Of a stretch of 64,000 nucleotides of DNA, positions 25,634 to 35,982 are shown one piece after another. A program made the position numbers and the translations under genes. The stretch is from UBA3951 sp050952125 (GTDB lineage: Bacteria > Bacillota > Sulfobacillia > Fermentithermobacillales > Fermentithermobacillaceae), in the NCBI GenBank assembly GCA_050952125.1, contig JBMNKK010000003.1, positions 62,001 through 126,000 of the forward strand, in the 5' to 3' direction. The notes beneath the pieces are model-generated. The model saw only the letters and a program-made list of their open reading frames with translations. It was not told where the DNA came from and ran no database searches. The stretch's first letter is position 1. The number at the start of each line of letters is the position of its first letter.

Positions 25634-26111
25634 TGCTGAACTGGGACTTGGCCGTGCGCGAGCACTACGTCCCTCGAATACGAGAGAGCGGCGGTCAAAG
25701 AGGCAAGCCAAGAGGGCTGTGCCCCTTGAAGTCATTGGAATTGCCTATTTCCTCTTGATCGTGATCGCCGGCGGACTCCTTGTTATGCAGCCGGCAAGAG
25801 TCGCACAGATCGGCGAGCGAATAGCCGCCAGGGAGCGGGAACTCCAATCGCTGAAGCTCAGGAACGAGGACCTGAAGAGGACTGTGGCCTATGTCGAGTC
25901 ATTGGAATTTGTGGAAAAAGAGGCGAGGACTACCCTGGGAATGGTTGATCCGGGGGAAGTGAAGGCTCTTCCGATTCCGTCGGTCCAGCAGTCTTCGGTT
26001 CTTCTGGCAGGTAGTTTCGACGAGCCAGAATCTGGTGGTATACTTTCACTTATTGGCCGCATAGCTCAGATCTTTGGAGTGAGAGAAGCTACGGCAAAGG
26101 GGACGAAGTAA
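25623..26111 (+). CDS. ftsL: FtsL-like cell division protein
   Basis: 162-aa bitopic protein: a basic cytoplasmic N-terminus, one membrane helix (about 37-57), then a short coiled coil with EKEARTTLGMVDPGE, the layout of FtsL/DivIC. FtsL links FtsQ (DivIB) and the septal synthase. The identity rests on topology and position between rsmH and the septal PBP, since the family is weakly conserved. Confidence 0.8.
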   Translation: MVRDAELGLGRARALRPSNTRERRSKRQAKRAVPLEVIGIAYFLLIVIAGGLLVMQPARVAQIGERIAARERELQSLKLRNEDLKRTVAYVESLEFVEKEARTTLGMVDPGEVKALPIPSVQQSSVLLAGSFDEPESGGILSLIGRIAQIFGVREATAKGTK

Positions 26112-26146
26112 TAGGGCTCCTTTAGCTGTCACGGAAGGAACCGGAG

Positions 26147-28231
26147 ATGGGAGCAGTCTTAGCACGCAAACGCGTAGGCCGTGTGCTCGCGGGCACCGTC
26201 CTTGCGTTCATATTGCTTTTGGGACGCCTTGTTTACGTTCAATTCATCTGGTCCGACACTCTAGGCGAACAGGCCTTGGACATGAGGATGCAAGACATCC
26301 CTATTCAGCCGCGCCGTGGAGTCATCTACGACCGTAACGGCCATGAATTGGCTTTCAGCATAGACGTGGAATCGGTCTACGCCATTCCCGCTCAGGTTAA
26401 GGACCCGGAAAATGCCGCCAGGATCCTGTCTGACATACTGGGTATGAGTTACGACTCGGTGCTGTCACGGCTCACGCGCGTTTCCTCTTTTGAGTGGATC
26501 AGGCGGAAGATCCCCGATGATGTGGCTAGGAGAATTAGAGAGGAGAAACTGTCAGGTATCGGGTTCACCCAGGAATCCATGAGAGTCTGGCCCAAGGGGA
26601 GCCTCTTGGCACAGGTTCTAGGCATCGTCGGAATCGATAACGACGGTCTGGAAGGTTTGGAGTACGAGTACGACAGGCAACTCCGGGGAATACCCGGGCG
26701 CTTTACCGTCGAAGTCGACGCCGTTGGCGAGGCCCTGCCGCAGTCACAAAGGGGCTACATAGCCCCGTCCCAGGGTAAGAACCTCGTCCTCACTATCGAC
26801 GAGGTGGTTCAGTTCATAGCGGAGAGGGAACTGGACGCGGCTGTGCAGCGAAGCCAGGCTGCAGGCGGAGTGGCGATCGCCATGGATCCTCAAAACGGAG
26901 AGATACTTGCCATGGCCTTGAGGCCGACCTACGATCCGAACCAGTACGACGCGTACCCGACCGAGAACCGCCGCATCACGGCGATAACCGACTCGTATCC
27001 TCCCGGATCGACGTTCAAGCCCATTACGGCCGCCGCCGCGCTGGAAACCGGCAAGGTGTCGGTAAACGACCGCTTCTTCTGCGGAGGAAGCATTAAGGTG
27101 GGCCCCGATACTCTTTGGTGCCACGTCTCGGAGGGGCACGGGAGTCAGACTTTTTCTGAGGTCATTGAGAACTCCTGCAATGTCGGTTTTATCGAGATTG
27201 GTCTGCGGACCGGAGTGGAAGGCTTCTACAAGTATTTGGACCTTTTCGGAGTTACCAGCAGTACGGGCATCGACCTGCCGGGCGAGATGTCGGGCATTAT
27301 TGTGCAGCAGGAAGAGTGCAAACCGATAGACCTCGCGTGCATGTCTTTCGGTCAGACTCTGCAGATGACGCCCCTGCAACTCATCGCGTCCATTTCGGCC
27401 ATCGCCAACGGCGGGCACACCGTTGTCCCGCACCTGGTAAGAGAGATAACAGACATCGGCGGCGAGATAGTGGAGCAGAAGCCCGCCGGCAAGGTGCACC
27501 AGATCATCTCCGACAGAACGTCTGCCGAGCTTAGGGTTGCCCTTGAGCAGGTGGTCGCGCAGGGCACCGGCAAGCAGGCTTACGTTCCCGGATACCGGTT
27601 GGCAGGCAAGACGGGCACCGCCAACAAGGTGATCAACGGCGTGCTGGTTGAGGGGAAGTATCTTGCGTGGTTTATCGGATTTGCGCCGGCCAACGATCCC
27701 AAAATAGCGCTTCTGGTGATGATAGATGAACCGAAGGGGGCGTACTACGGCGGACAGATCGCGGCTCCGGTCTTCTCGAACATAATGAGGGACGTGCTCC
27801 GCTATCTTGAGGTCCCTCCGCAGGAAGAGGCTCCGGAGATACAGGCCGACCTGGTACCGGTTCCGAATCTGGTAGGCAGCGAAGTGACCGCAGCCCAGGT
27901 GGAGCTAAGAAACCTGGAGCTTGTCGGCGTCAAGGAAGGTCCGGGAACAAGGGTGACCAGGCAGTTTCCTGTGCCCGAGGCCAAGGTGCCGAAAGGAACC
28001 AGCATTATACTATATACGGAAGACGAGATTCTGCCGTCGGACGACAGAGTGCCCGTACCATCACTGGTGGGCATGGGACTGACTCAGTCGCGGCAGCGGC
28101 TGACGGAGGCCGGACTTTCCCTTTCCGCCCAGGGCAGCGGGTTTGCCGTGTCTCAAGACCCGCCGGCGGGAACGCTAGTGCCGCCGGGAACGACAGTGAA
28201 GGTAGTTTTCCGTATGGACGTCGGCCAGTAA
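26147..28231 (+). CDS. spoVD: PASTA-domain class B penicillin-binding protein (SpoVD/FtsI)
   Basis: 694-aa transpeptidase. An N-terminal membrane helix is followed by a PBP dimerisation domain (RRGVIYDRNGHELAFS), then the transpeptidase with SxxK at 288-291 (Ser288), SCN at 343-345 and KTG at 488-490. Two PASTA domains occupy about 570-625 and 628-692. In B. subtilis this position holds pbpB (division) and spoVD (spore cortex). Only one is present here, so it may serve septation, cortex synthesis or both. Confidence 0.92.
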   Translation: MGAVLARKRVGRVLAGTVLAFILLLGRLVYVQFIWSDTLGEQALDMRMQDIPIQPRRGVIYDRNGHELAFSIDVESVYAIPAQVKDPENAARILSDILGMSYDSVLSRLTRVSSFEWIRRKIPDDVARRIREEKLSGIGFTQESMRVWPKGSLLAQVLGIVGIDNDGLEGLEYEYDRQLRGIPGRFTVEVDAVGEALPQSQRGYIAPSQGKNLVLTIDEVVQFIAERELDAAVQRSQAAGGVAIAMDPQNGEILAMALRPTYDPNQYDAYPTENRRITAITDSYPPGSTFKPITAAAALETGKVSVNDRFFCGGSIKVGPDTLWCHVSEGHGSQTFSEVIENSCNVGFIEIGLRTGVEGFYKYLDLFGVTSSTGIDLPGEMSGIIVQQEECKPIDLACMSFGQTLQMTPLQLIASISAIANGGHTVVPHLVREITDIGGEIVEQKPAGKVHQIISDRTSAELRVALEQVVAQGTGKQAYVPGYRLAGKTGTANKVINGVLVEGKYLAWFIGFAPANDPKIALLVMIDEPKGAYYGGQIAAPVFSNIMRDVLRYLEVPPQEEAPEIQADLVPVPNLVGSEVTAAQVELRNLELVGVKEGPGTRVTRQFPVPEAKVPKGTSIILYTEDEILPSDDRVPVPSLVGMGLTQSRQRLTEAGLSLSAQGSGFAVSQDPPAGTLVPPGTTVKVVFRMDVGQ

Positions 28232-28256
28232 AGGCTTACGTGGTGGGGGACGCAAT

Positions 28257-29783
28257 ATGAAACTGAGCGAGCTCTTGAGAGATTCACCCGGTGCGAGCGT
28301 CTTGAGGGACGCTTATGTCACCGGGATAGCATACGATAGCCGAGCGGTAAAGCCCGGAAATGCGTTCTTTGCAATAGTGGGGTTCAAGGAAGACGGGCGG
28401 CGCTACATACCGCAGGCCTTGGAGAAAGGCGCTTCTGCCGTGGTCACCGTATTCGAGCCCGGAGGGGTCCTGCCGGACGGTACAGTCCTGCCGGACCGGA
28501 TCGGTGCTGCCTCGGTCCAAGACCCGCGCCGCGCCCTTTCAGGCGCTTCCGCGGCGTTTTACGGGTATCCGAGCCGAGAGCTCGCGGTTGTAGGGATTAC
28601 CGGAACAAAAGGCAAAACGACGACCTGCCATGTGATGAAGAGCGTATTGGATGCCTGCGGCGAGAAGTCAGGGCTCATCGGTACGGTGCACAACGTGGTT
28701 GGAGATGAAGAGAGGCCCGTGACGAGGACCACTCCGGAATCGGCCGACCTGCACTCCCTCCACAGAGAGATGGTTACGAAGGGATGCACCGCCGTGGCTA
28801 TGGAAGTGTCTTCTCATGCGCTGGAATTGTGCAGGGTGGAGGACATCCTGTTCGATGCCGCGGTTTTCACGAACATGGGTTGGGACCACCTGGATTTTCA
28901 CGGGACGATGGAGTCGTACGCTGAAGCGAAGGCAAGGCTGTTTCAGCTCTTGGGAAAGGCTGCCGGGGCCAAGCAGAGGAAATTGCCCCTTGCCGCGGCG
29001 ATCAACGCGGACGATCCTTACGCGGAGCTCTTCGCCAAAAGAGCAGAGGGCAGAGTGGTTCTGTACGGCCTCGGTCAGAATGCTGAGGTGCGCGCGGTCG
29101 ATGTGGCGGCAGACTCCCGCGGGACAGACCTGACACTGGTGATGGGTACCTACAAGAAGAGGATCCGTACCTCGCTCCTGGGCCGCTTCAACGTGTACAA
29201 CTTGCTGGCGGCCGCCGCAACGGCGTACGGGCTTGGATTTGATTGCGGGTCAATAGCCCGCGGGCTGGAGGCGGCAAGAGGTGTCAGAGGCCGCGTAGAG
29301 CTTGTTGATGGGGCGCAGCCGTACTCCGTCTGGGTAGACTACGCGCACACGCCCGAAAGCTTGCGGGATATCCTGTCGCTGGCGAGGGAGATGGCCGGTA
29401 ACCGGGTCATCGCAGTGGTAGGGTGCGGCGGAGACCGTGATAAGGGCAGGCGGCCGGTAATGGGGAAGATAGCCGGCGACATGGCCGATTACACCGTACT
29501 CACTGACGACAACCCTCGCACGGAAGACCCGGATGAGATCCTGGATCAAATAGAGGAGGGCATAAAGGCGAGCCGGGGTAAGGACGCCTACACCCGCATA
29601 AGGGACAGGCGTCTCGCCATAAACGAGGCAATAGAGAGAGCATTGCCCGGCGATATCGTCGTTCTGGCCGGAAAAGGCCACGAGACATACCAGGCTTTTA
29701 AGGACGAGACGGTTCATTTTGACGACGCTGAGGAAGCGCGAAAAGCTATCCGGACTAGAGCGTCAAAGGAGGGTCACCGGTGA
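28257..29783 (+). CDS. murE: UDP-MurNAc-tripeptide synthetase MurE (meso-DAP type)
   Basis: 508-aa Mur ligase adding the third stem-peptide residue. It has the P-loop GITGTKGKTTT, the central SSHALELCRVE, and the specificity motif DNPR at 418-421, which marks meso-diaminopimelate ligases rather than lysine ones. It starts at ATG 28257 behind GTGGGGGA and overlaps murF by 4 bp. Confidence 0.95.
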   Translation: MKLSELLRDSPGASVLRDAYVTGIAYDSRAVKPGNAFFAIVGFKEDGRRYIPQALEKGASAVVTVFEPGGVLPDGTVLPDRIGAASVQDPRRALSGASAAFYGYPSRELAVVGITGTKGKTTTCHVMKSVLDACGEKSGLIGTVHNVVGDEERPVTRTTPESADLHSLHREMVTKGCTAVAMEVSSHALELCRVEDILFDAAVFTNMGWDHLDFHGTMESYAEAKARLFQLLGKAAGAKQRKLPLAAAINADDPYAELFAKRAEGRVVLYGLGQNAEVRAVDVAADSRGTDLTLVMGTYKKRIRTSLLGRFNVYNLLAAAATAYGLGFDCGSIARGLEAARGVRGRVELVDGAQPYSVWVDYAHTPESLRDILSLAREMAGNRVIAVVGCGGDRDKGRRPVMGKIAGDMADYTVLTDDNPRTEDPDEILDQIEEGIKASRGKDAYTRIRDRRLAINEAIERALPGDIVVLAGKGHETYQAFKDETVHFDDAEEARKAIRTRASKEGHR

Positions 29784-31177
29784 GGCCCTACTCACTTGAG
29801 GAGATAGCATTGGTTACGGGAAGCAGGATACTCTGTGGCGATAGAGACCGGATCTTCACCAAGGTGGGGATAGACTCTCGCAAGATTGAGCCCGGAGACC
29901 TGTTCGTCAGCATAGTGGGCGAAAGGTCGGACGGGCATGATTTCGTCCCTCAAGTAAGGGCGAAGGGTGCGGGAGGAGCCATATGTGAGCGGCCCGTCGA
30001 CATGGGGGAGAGTGCCGGTGCGGTCCCGCCCGGATTTGGTATCATCATGGCCGATTCCACTATCCGCGCCCTTAGGGACTTGGCGGTGCACTTCAGGAAC
30101 GAATTGACGGGCACCTTCATAGGAGTGACGGGCAGCGTCGGCAAGACAAGCACGAAGGACTTCGTTGTATCGGTCCTGTCCAGAGCATTTCCCACGTACG
30201 GAAATCCCGGTAACCTGAACTCGCATATAGGTCTTCCGCTGGCGCTTTTGGGCATCGATTCGCCTTACCGGTTCACGGTGCTTGAGATGGCCATGCGCAA
30301 GAGAGGCGAGATACGGGACCTGTGTCAGGTCTCGAGGCCGGCCATCGGCATACTTACTGACATATCGGCTTCGCACATCGGCGTGCTCGGCAGCCTGGAG
30401 GAGATTGCCGTCTCAAAGGCCGAGCTCCTGGAGGCGCTTCCGCGCGATGGATTGGCGGTTATGTGCGGAGATAACGAGTATGTTCGAAAGATGAGCGCCA
30501 AGGCCAAATGCAGGCGGTTGTTCTACGGGTTTTCTCCTGAAAACGACATTCAGGCAGTTGACGTTGAGTCGCTCGGAAAAGACGGTTCCAGGTTCGTCGC
30601 GAGATACAGAGGAGACAGGCTTGCCTTAAGGATCAGGGTTCCGGGCGCCCACCAAGTTCAGAACGCTTTGGCGGCGGTCGCTCTGGGCCTGGAACTCGGC
30701 GTGCCGCCATCTGAGGTAAGGGAGGGCCTCGAGAACGCGCTCCTGAGCCCTATGAGGCTGGACGTCAAGAAAAAAGGCGGCCTTACCGTCATTGACGACG
30801 CGTACAACGCAAGCCCGAAATCAATGCGCGCCGCTTTGGACCTTCTACACGCTACGCCGGGGAAGCGCAGAATCGCCGTGCTAGGCGATATGCTGGAGAT
30901 GGGCTCATACGGGCCGCCCGCTCACCGAGAGGCGGGAGAGTACGCTCGCGGCAAGGCCGACCTTCTGATCGCGATAGGAGAATCGGCTCGCGAAATTGCT
31001 GCAGGCTGGGATGAAACCGGGACAGGCAGCCCTGCGTCATGGTTCTCTGACAAAGAGGAGGCAGGGGAGTACCTGAAGGGTTTACTCCGGGACGGGGACG
31101 TCTTGTTGGTCAAGGCCTCAAGAGGGATGGGCTTTGAGAGCATAGTGGCATTTCTCTGTAGCGCGAGGGAGTTGTGA
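29780..31177 (+). CDS. murF: UDP-MurNAc-tripeptide D-Ala-D-Ala ligase MurF
   Basis: 465-aa ligase that adds D-Ala-D-Ala to complete the UDP-MurNAc pentapeptide. P-loop GVTGSVGKTSTKD, then GNLNSHIGLPL and DDAYNASPKSM typical of MurF. GTG start overlapping murE; its end overlaps mraY by 4 bp. Confidence 0.95.
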   Translation: MRPYSLEEIALVTGSRILCGDRDRIFTKVGIDSRKIEPGDLFVSIVGERSDGHDFVPQVRAKGAGGAICERPVDMGESAGAVPPGFGIIMADSTIRALRDLAVHFRNELTGTFIGVTGSVGKTSTKDFVVSVLSRAFPTYGNPGNLNSHIGLPLALLGIDSPYRFTVLEMAMRKRGEIRDLCQVSRPAIGILTDISASHIGVLGSLEEIAVSKAELLEALPRDGLAVMCGDNEYVRKMSAKAKCRRLFYGFSPENDIQAVDVESLGKDGSRFVARYRGDRLALRIRVPGAHQVQNALAAVALGLELGVPPSEVREGLENALLSPMRLDVKKKGGLTVIDDAYNASPKSMRAALDLLHATPGKRRIAVLGDMLEMGSYGPPAHREAGEYARGKADLLIAIGESAREIAAGWDETGTGSPASWFSDKEEAGEYLKGLLRDGDVLLVKASRGMGFESIVAFLCSAREL

Positions 31178-32184
31178 GCATGGATGTCCTGAGAGATGCG
31201 GTGCCGTTGCTGTCGGGCTTTACCGCGGCAGCCATAGCGGGCAGATTCCTAATACCTTTCCTCCACCGCGTGAAGTTCGGGCAGCACATCAGGGAGGATG
31301 TCCCGAAGAGCCACCGGAAGAAGGCGGGCACACCCACGATGGGTGGTTTCATCTTCATTGCAGGCGGCCTCGCAGCGGCCCTGGTCAATCACCTTGTGTG
31401 GCGTACCCCGGTAGGAACCGAAGAAGTGCTGATACTTGCTCTCTTCCTTGGGATGGGCCTCGTCGGTTTTGTGGACGACTACAGGAAGATCCGGAGAGGG
31501 CGCAACCTGGGACTCAAGGCCAGGGAGAAGTTGGCGCTCCAGATCATCCTGGCAGGACTGTTCATGTGGTTTGTGGCCGGAGAAGAGAGGGGTACCTCCG
31601 TGGTGCTCCCGTTCTTGGGTCAGACGGTAGATCTTGGTTTCTTGTACGGCCTGTTTGGAGTTTTCATCATCGTCGGTATTTCCAACGGGGTCAACCTTAC
31701 CGACGGCTTGGACGGACTCGCCGGGAGCATAGTCTGTATAGGACTCGCGGCCTACTATCCGGTAGCCTTGGCCGCGAGCTCGGTTCTGGGCGGCGTAGCG
31801 CCCCTCAGCCCCTTGGTTGCCGGCTCAATAGGCGCGATACTGGGCTTTTTGGTCTACAATAGGCACCCCGCCCGGGTCATCATGGGTGATGTCGGCTCTT
31901 TGGCCCTGGGTGCTCTCCTCTCAGGGATAGCCGTGGTGACGCGAACCGAACTCATGCTTCTGTTTTTCGCGTTTATCCCCGTGGTTGAGAACATAACAGT
32001 TATCATGCAGGTTATATCGTTCCAGCTGTTCGGGAAGAGGATTTTCAAGATGACGCCGGTGCACCACCACTTTGAACTCATGGGCTGGGAAGAGAGAAAG
32101 GTGACGTCGGTGTTCCGCGTGGCGGCGATTATCGCCGCCGCTATCGGCCTTTTCGCGATGGGGTCGGCGGGGCTCATCCATTAG
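31174..32184 (+). CDS. mraY: Phospho-MurNAc-pentapeptide transferase MraY
   Basis: 336-aa polytopic membrane enzyme that transfers phospho-MurNAc-pentapeptide to undecaprenyl phosphate, giving lipid I. Conserved cytoplasmic segments are visible: KKAGTPTMGG, VDDYRKIRRGRNLGL, NGVNLTDGLDGLA and MTPVHHHFELMGWEE. GTG 31174 overlaps murF; ATG 31180 is an alternative start. The next gene is ftsW, without the usual murD in between. Confidence 0.96.
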   Translation: MSMDVLRDAVPLLSGFTAAAIAGRFLIPFLHRVKFGQHIREDVPKSHRKKAGTPTMGGFIFIAGGLAAALVNHLVWRTPVGTEEVLILALFLGMGLVGFVDDYRKIRRGRNLGLKAREKLALQIILAGLFMWFVAGEERGTSVVLPFLGQTVDLGFLYGLFGVFIIVGISNGVNLTDGLDGLAGSIVCIGLAAYYPVALAASSVLGGVAPLSPLVAGSIGAILGFLVYNRHPARVIMGDVGSLALGALLSGIAVVTRTELMLLFFAFIPVVENITVIMQVISFQLFGKRIFKMTPVHHHFELMGWEERKVTSVFRVAAIIAAAIGLFAMGSAGLIH

Positions 32185-32200
32185 CCGTGGAGGGGTTGGC

Positions 32201-33322
32201 TTGAAGAGGACCAGGTCTAGAGAGGCGGGTAAGAGAAGGCAGCCCGACTACATACTGTTTTTCACGGTGCTGACTCTTATGGCTATCGGCATTACCATGG
32301 TCTTCTCCGCCAGCATGGTCCGGTCGGTGAAGTTCTACGGGCACCCCTACTACTACCTCTTGACCCAGATCGTCTGGGCGGGGCTTGGCATCTTCGCGAT
32401 GCTCTTCCTCATGAACTTCGATGTGTGGCGCTACCGCTCGTGGATCCCGTTCATCACGGGCATTTCCGTCTTTCTCCTGATCATCGTTCTCATACCGGGC
32501 GTCGGCCAAGTGCGAAATGACGCGCGGAGGTGGCTCGGGTACAGGTCATTGGTGTTTCAGCCCGCCGAGCTTGCCAAGATTACGACCGTTCTTTTCCTCG
32601 CGGACAGCATGGCGAGAAGGCGCGACAAACTGCAAAAGCTCATAAGCGGTCTTGGACCCTATCTCGTATTCTTGGGACTCATCTGCGGCCTCGTTCTGAT
32701 GGAGCCTGACCTGGGCACTGCCGTTGCCATAGCCGGCGCTTCCGCCGTAGTGATATTCGTTTCAGGTGTCAGCTGGGTTCACCTAGGGGCAGTGGCAGTA
32801 GCGGCTTTGCCGGTTATGGCGTGGGCGATTCTGGGGGAAGATTACCGCCGGCGCCGGTTCCTCGCGTTCCTTGACCCGTGGGCCGATCCCGACGGAGCGG
32901 GATGGCAGATCATCCAAGCGTTGTACGCTCTCGGTACCGGAGGTCCTTTTGGGACGGGTATAGGGTACTCAAGGCAGAAGTGGTTTTACCTTCCCGAACC
33001 TGATACAGACTTCATTTTCGCCGTTCTGGGTGAAGAAATGGGCTTCTTCGGCACCAGCCTGGTGGTGCTGCTGTTTGCCATAGTGGCGTGGCGAGGGTTC
33101 CGGACCGCGATGGCTGCGCCAGACAGGTATTCCTGCCTTTTGGCCGCGGGACTGACCGGCCTTGTCGTGCTGCAAGCAGCCATCAACATCGGCGTGGTGA
33201 CCGGCTCGCTGCCGATTACCGGCATTCCGCTCCCGTTCATCAGCAGGGGCGGATCTTCTCTTGTCATGAACTTTGTCGCCGTAGGAATCGTGTTGAACAT
33301 ATCCAGATACGCCAGCCGTTGA
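32201..33322 (+). CDS. ftsW: Septal peptidoglycan glycosyltransferase FtsW/SpoVE
   Basis: 373-aa SEDS-family protein with about ten membrane helices that polymerises lipid II and partners a class B PBP. Motifs include TLMAIGITMVFSAS, GYRSLVFQPAELAKI, EPDLGTA and the C-terminal PITGIPLPFISRGGSSL. TTG 32201 follows GGAGGGG. Which of FtsW or SpoVE it serves as cannot be decided; there is only one such gene in the cluster. Confidence 0.94.
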   Translation: MKRTRSREAGKRRQPDYILFFTVLTLMAIGITMVFSASMVRSVKFYGHPYYYLLTQIVWAGLGIFAMLFLMNFDVWRYRSWIPFITGISVFLLIIVLIPGVGQVRNDARRWLGYRSLVFQPAELAKITTVLFLADSMARRRDKLQKLISGLGPYLVFLGLICGLVLMEPDLGTAVAIAGASAVVIFVSGVSWVHLGAVAVAALPVMAWAILGEDYRRRRFLAFLDPWADPDGAGWQIIQALYALGTGGPFGTGIGYSRQKWFYLPEPDTDFIFAVLGEEMGFFGTSLVVLLFAIVAWRGFRTAMAAPDRYSCLLAAGLTGLVVLQAAINIGVVTGSLPITGIPLPFISRGGSSLVMNFVAVGIVLNISRYASR

Positions 33323-33338
33323 GAGGGGGCCCTTGGGC

Positions 33339-34460
33339 ATGCGTTTGGTTGTGACAGGAGGAGGGACAGGCGGGCACATTTACCCTGCCGTCGCGGTAGC
33401 CAAGGAGATGATCCGGCTTCTGCCCAACACCAAAGTGCTCTACATGGGAACGGAGGCGGGGATGGAGAGCTCGATCGCTCCCCGTGAGGGCTTTAGATTC
33501 AGCGCAGTGCGTTCGTCCGGAGTAATGGGCAAGTCTCCTGCAGTCGCGGCTAAAGGGCTGTTTAACGCCTCGAGAGGTGTGGCTGACGCGGTTAAGGCGC
33601 TTAAGGATTTCGCCCCCGACGTCGTCTTGGGAACCGGGGGATACGCTTCCGGTCCCGTTGTGCTCGCTGCCAAGCTTTTGCGAATTCCGCGGGCGATCCA
33701 GGAGCAGAACGCGGTTCCGGGCAAGACCAACGCGTTCCTTTCGCGCCTCTCTCAAAGGACCTTCGCGGCTTGGGACTACTCGGTGAAGTTTTTCCCTGAC
33801 CCGTCACGCGTGGCGGTTACGGGAAACCCCGTAAGGAGCGTGCTGTTCGGCGCAAAGAGAAGTGACAGCCGCGAGTTTTTCGGCCTTCCGGGTGAAGGTC
33901 AGACCGCCCTTCTCCTCGGCGGCTCGAGAGGCGCCAAGACGCTTGTCGAGGCAGGAGTGAGATTGGCGGGGCGCCTTCCTGAAGGAGCGTCCATGCTCTT
34001 TATCACGGGCAGAGAATACTATGCCGGCGCCGTGAAGGCTCTCAAGGCAAATCCGCTGCCCGGCATAGAGGGCGCGCGGACTGGGAATATTATCCTCAGA
34101 CCGTATGTTCACGACATGGCTAGAGCCTACGGGGCATCGGATGTGGTTATCGGGAGGGCGGGCGGCATGACGCTGTCGGAGGTCACGGCATTGGGCCTTT
34201 CGTCGATCATCGTTCCGTCACCCAATGTAGCCGGCAACCACCAGGAGTACAACGCGAGAGCGCTTGAAGAGGCGGGGGCGGCGATCGTTGTGCGAGAGGA
34301 CAAAGATGCGGTGGAAGCCGTGTGTGAGGCGGTCCTGGGGCTCCTCACGGATGCCGAAAAGCGCGCCGGGATTGCAGAGGCTGCCGGGCGCATCGGAAAG
34401 CCGTCGGCCGCCGGTGACATTTGCAGGGCCCTCATGGACCTGGCCAGGACAGGGAAGTAG
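33339..34460 (+). CDS. murG: UDP-GlcNAc transferase MurG
   Basis: 373-aa GT28 glycosyltransferase that adds GlcNAc to lipid I, forming lipid II at the inner membrane face. GGGTGGHIYPA opens the N-terminal Rossmann domain. The C-terminal domain has the UDP-GlcNAc-binding GGSRGA and GRAGGMTLSE. ATG 33339 with AGAGGGGG 9 bp upstream is preferred to TTG 33333. Confidence 0.95.
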   Translation: MRLVVTGGGTGGHIYPAVAVAKEMIRLLPNTKVLYMGTEAGMESSIAPREGFRFSAVRSSGVMGKSPAVAAKGLFNASRGVADAVKALKDFAPDVVLGTGGYASGPVVLAAKLLRIPRAIQEQNAVPGKTNAFLSRLSQRTFAAWDYSVKFFPDPSRVAVTGNPVRSVLFGAKRSDSREFFGLPGEGQTALLLGGSRGAKTLVEAGVRLAGRLPEGASMLFITGREYYAGAVKALKANPLPGIEGARTGNIILRPYVHDMARAYGASDVVIGRAGGMTLSEVTALGLSSIIVPSPNVAGNHQEYNARALEEAGAAIVVREDKDAVEAVCEAVLGLLTDAEKRAGIAEAAGRIGKPSAAGDICRALMDLARTGK

Positions 34461-34544
34461 CGGGTTTCTTTAGGCTTTCACAGAGGACAAGCCCGCCTCA
34501 TAGGATGGTAGCCCGCAGAAAACGAGAGCGAAGAAGGTGCTTCA

Positions 34545-35909
34545 GTGCAAAAAGTCCACTTCATAGCAGTAGGAGGTCAGGGGATGTCGGGCATAGCCCA
34601 CATCTTGCTTTCCAGAGGCTACCGGGTCTCCGGATCGGACCTCAAGGCCTCCAACTTAACCAAGCAGCTTGAAGCAATGGGTGCCACCATCCATATCGGG
34701 CATTCAGTCGAGAACCTGGGCTCTCCCGATAGAGTTGTAGTGTCGTCCGCCATTCATGAAGATAATCCGGAACTCCGGGAGGCCAGGCGACGCGGCATCC
34801 CCGTAGTTCACCGCATGGATATGCTCTTGGAGGCCGTAGCGGGAAAGAAGCTGGTGGCCGTTGCCGGATCTCACGGAAAGACCACCACCACCTCGATGAT
34901 CGCCTGGATCCTATCGCGGGCAGGCAGGAAACCAACCTACCTGGTAGGCGGTGAATTTGGCGGCCTTGGAAACGCAGAGGCCGGTTCCGGCGACGAAGCC
35001 GTGTTTGAGACCGATGAGAGCGACGGTTCCTTCCTTAAGTGCCATGCAGACGTTGCCGTGGCCACCAACATTGACAACGACCATTTGGAGTATTGGGGCA
35101 CAATTGATGCCCTCGAGAGCGCCTTCTGCGACTTTCTTGACGGCACCAAAGAAGGTGGAGTGACGGTTGTGTGCGCCGATGACCCGAGACTGAAGAAGTG
35201 GGCAGATTCGAGGCCAGACGCCGTCACCTATTCGATAAAGTCTCCCGCTACTTGGGAGGTAAGGGATACCCTCCAACCGGAATGGGGTATGAAGGGCCGG
35301 GTGTTCCTGAACTCCCGGGAGGTTGCCTCTCTGGAACTCGGAGTGATTGGGCTCCACAACGTCCAGAACGCCCTCGGCGCGATCGCCGCATCTTACGCGT
35401 GCGGAGTCGATCCCCACACTGCTTCCAGGTGCTTGTCTGACTATCCGGGCGCGAGGAGGCGGATGGAGCGGGTCGGCGTCTGGAACGGCGTCTCGGTTAT
35501 GGACGATTTCGCGCACCATCCCAGCGAGATAGCTGCCTCAATCCGAGCGCTCAAAGCCGCTTTCAGCGGGCAGAGGGTGATCGTCGTTTTCCAGCCTCAC
35601 AGATACGCGCGCACCCGCCTCCTGAAAGATGAATTCGGCAGAGCCCTTTCGCTGGCCGACGAGGTCTTGGTGACGGGAATTTACGCAGGCCCCGGCGAGA
35701 GTATCGAGGAAGGTGTTGATTCGGCCTTTATCAGCGATTCGGTCGCCAAGGCGGGGCGCAGGCACGTCAGAATGGTGAGCGATGTTGAGAAGGCTGCGAG
35801 AGAAGCAGCGCTGTCTGCGAACACGGGAGACGTGGTGGTTACGATGGGTGCGGGAGACGTCTGGAAGAGCCACGGCATAATACGTGAGGCTCTCCTGTCT
35901 CGAGAGTGA
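34545..35909 (+). CDS. murC: UDP-MurNAc-L-alanine ligase MurC
   Basis: 454-aa Mur ligase adding L-Ala, the first stem-peptide residue. N-terminal GGQGMSGIAHILL, P-loop GSHGKTTTTSM, central NIDNDHLEYWG, and DDFAHHPSEI near the C-terminal domain. GTG start. It follows murG after an 84-bp gap. Confidence 0.95.
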   Translation: MQKVHFIAVGGQGMSGIAHILLSRGYRVSGSDLKASNLTKQLEAMGATIHIGHSVENLGSPDRVVVSSAIHEDNPELREARRRGIPVVHRMDMLLEAVAGKKLVAVAGSHGKTTTTSMIAWILSRAGRKPTYLVGGEFGGLGNAEAGSGDEAVFETDESDGSFLKCHADVAVATNIDNDHLEYWGTIDALESAFCDFLDGTKEGGVTVVCADDPRLKKWADSRPDAVTYSIKSPATWEVRDTLQPEWGMKGRVFLNSREVASLELGVIGLHNVQNALGAIAASYACGVDPHTASRCLSDYPGARRRMERVGVWNGVSVMDDFAHHPSEIAASIRALKAAFSGQRVIVVFQPHRYARTRLLKDEFGRALSLADEVLVTGIYAGPGESIEEGVDSAFISDSVAKAGRRHVRMVSDVEKAAREAALSANTGDVVVTMGAGDVWKSHGIIREALLSRE

Positions 35910-35982
35910 GTAACCAGTACATGACCGCTTCCGTAGAATGTTCAGGTGTCTTGGAGATCCACCGCCAGGAGAGTGGTAGACC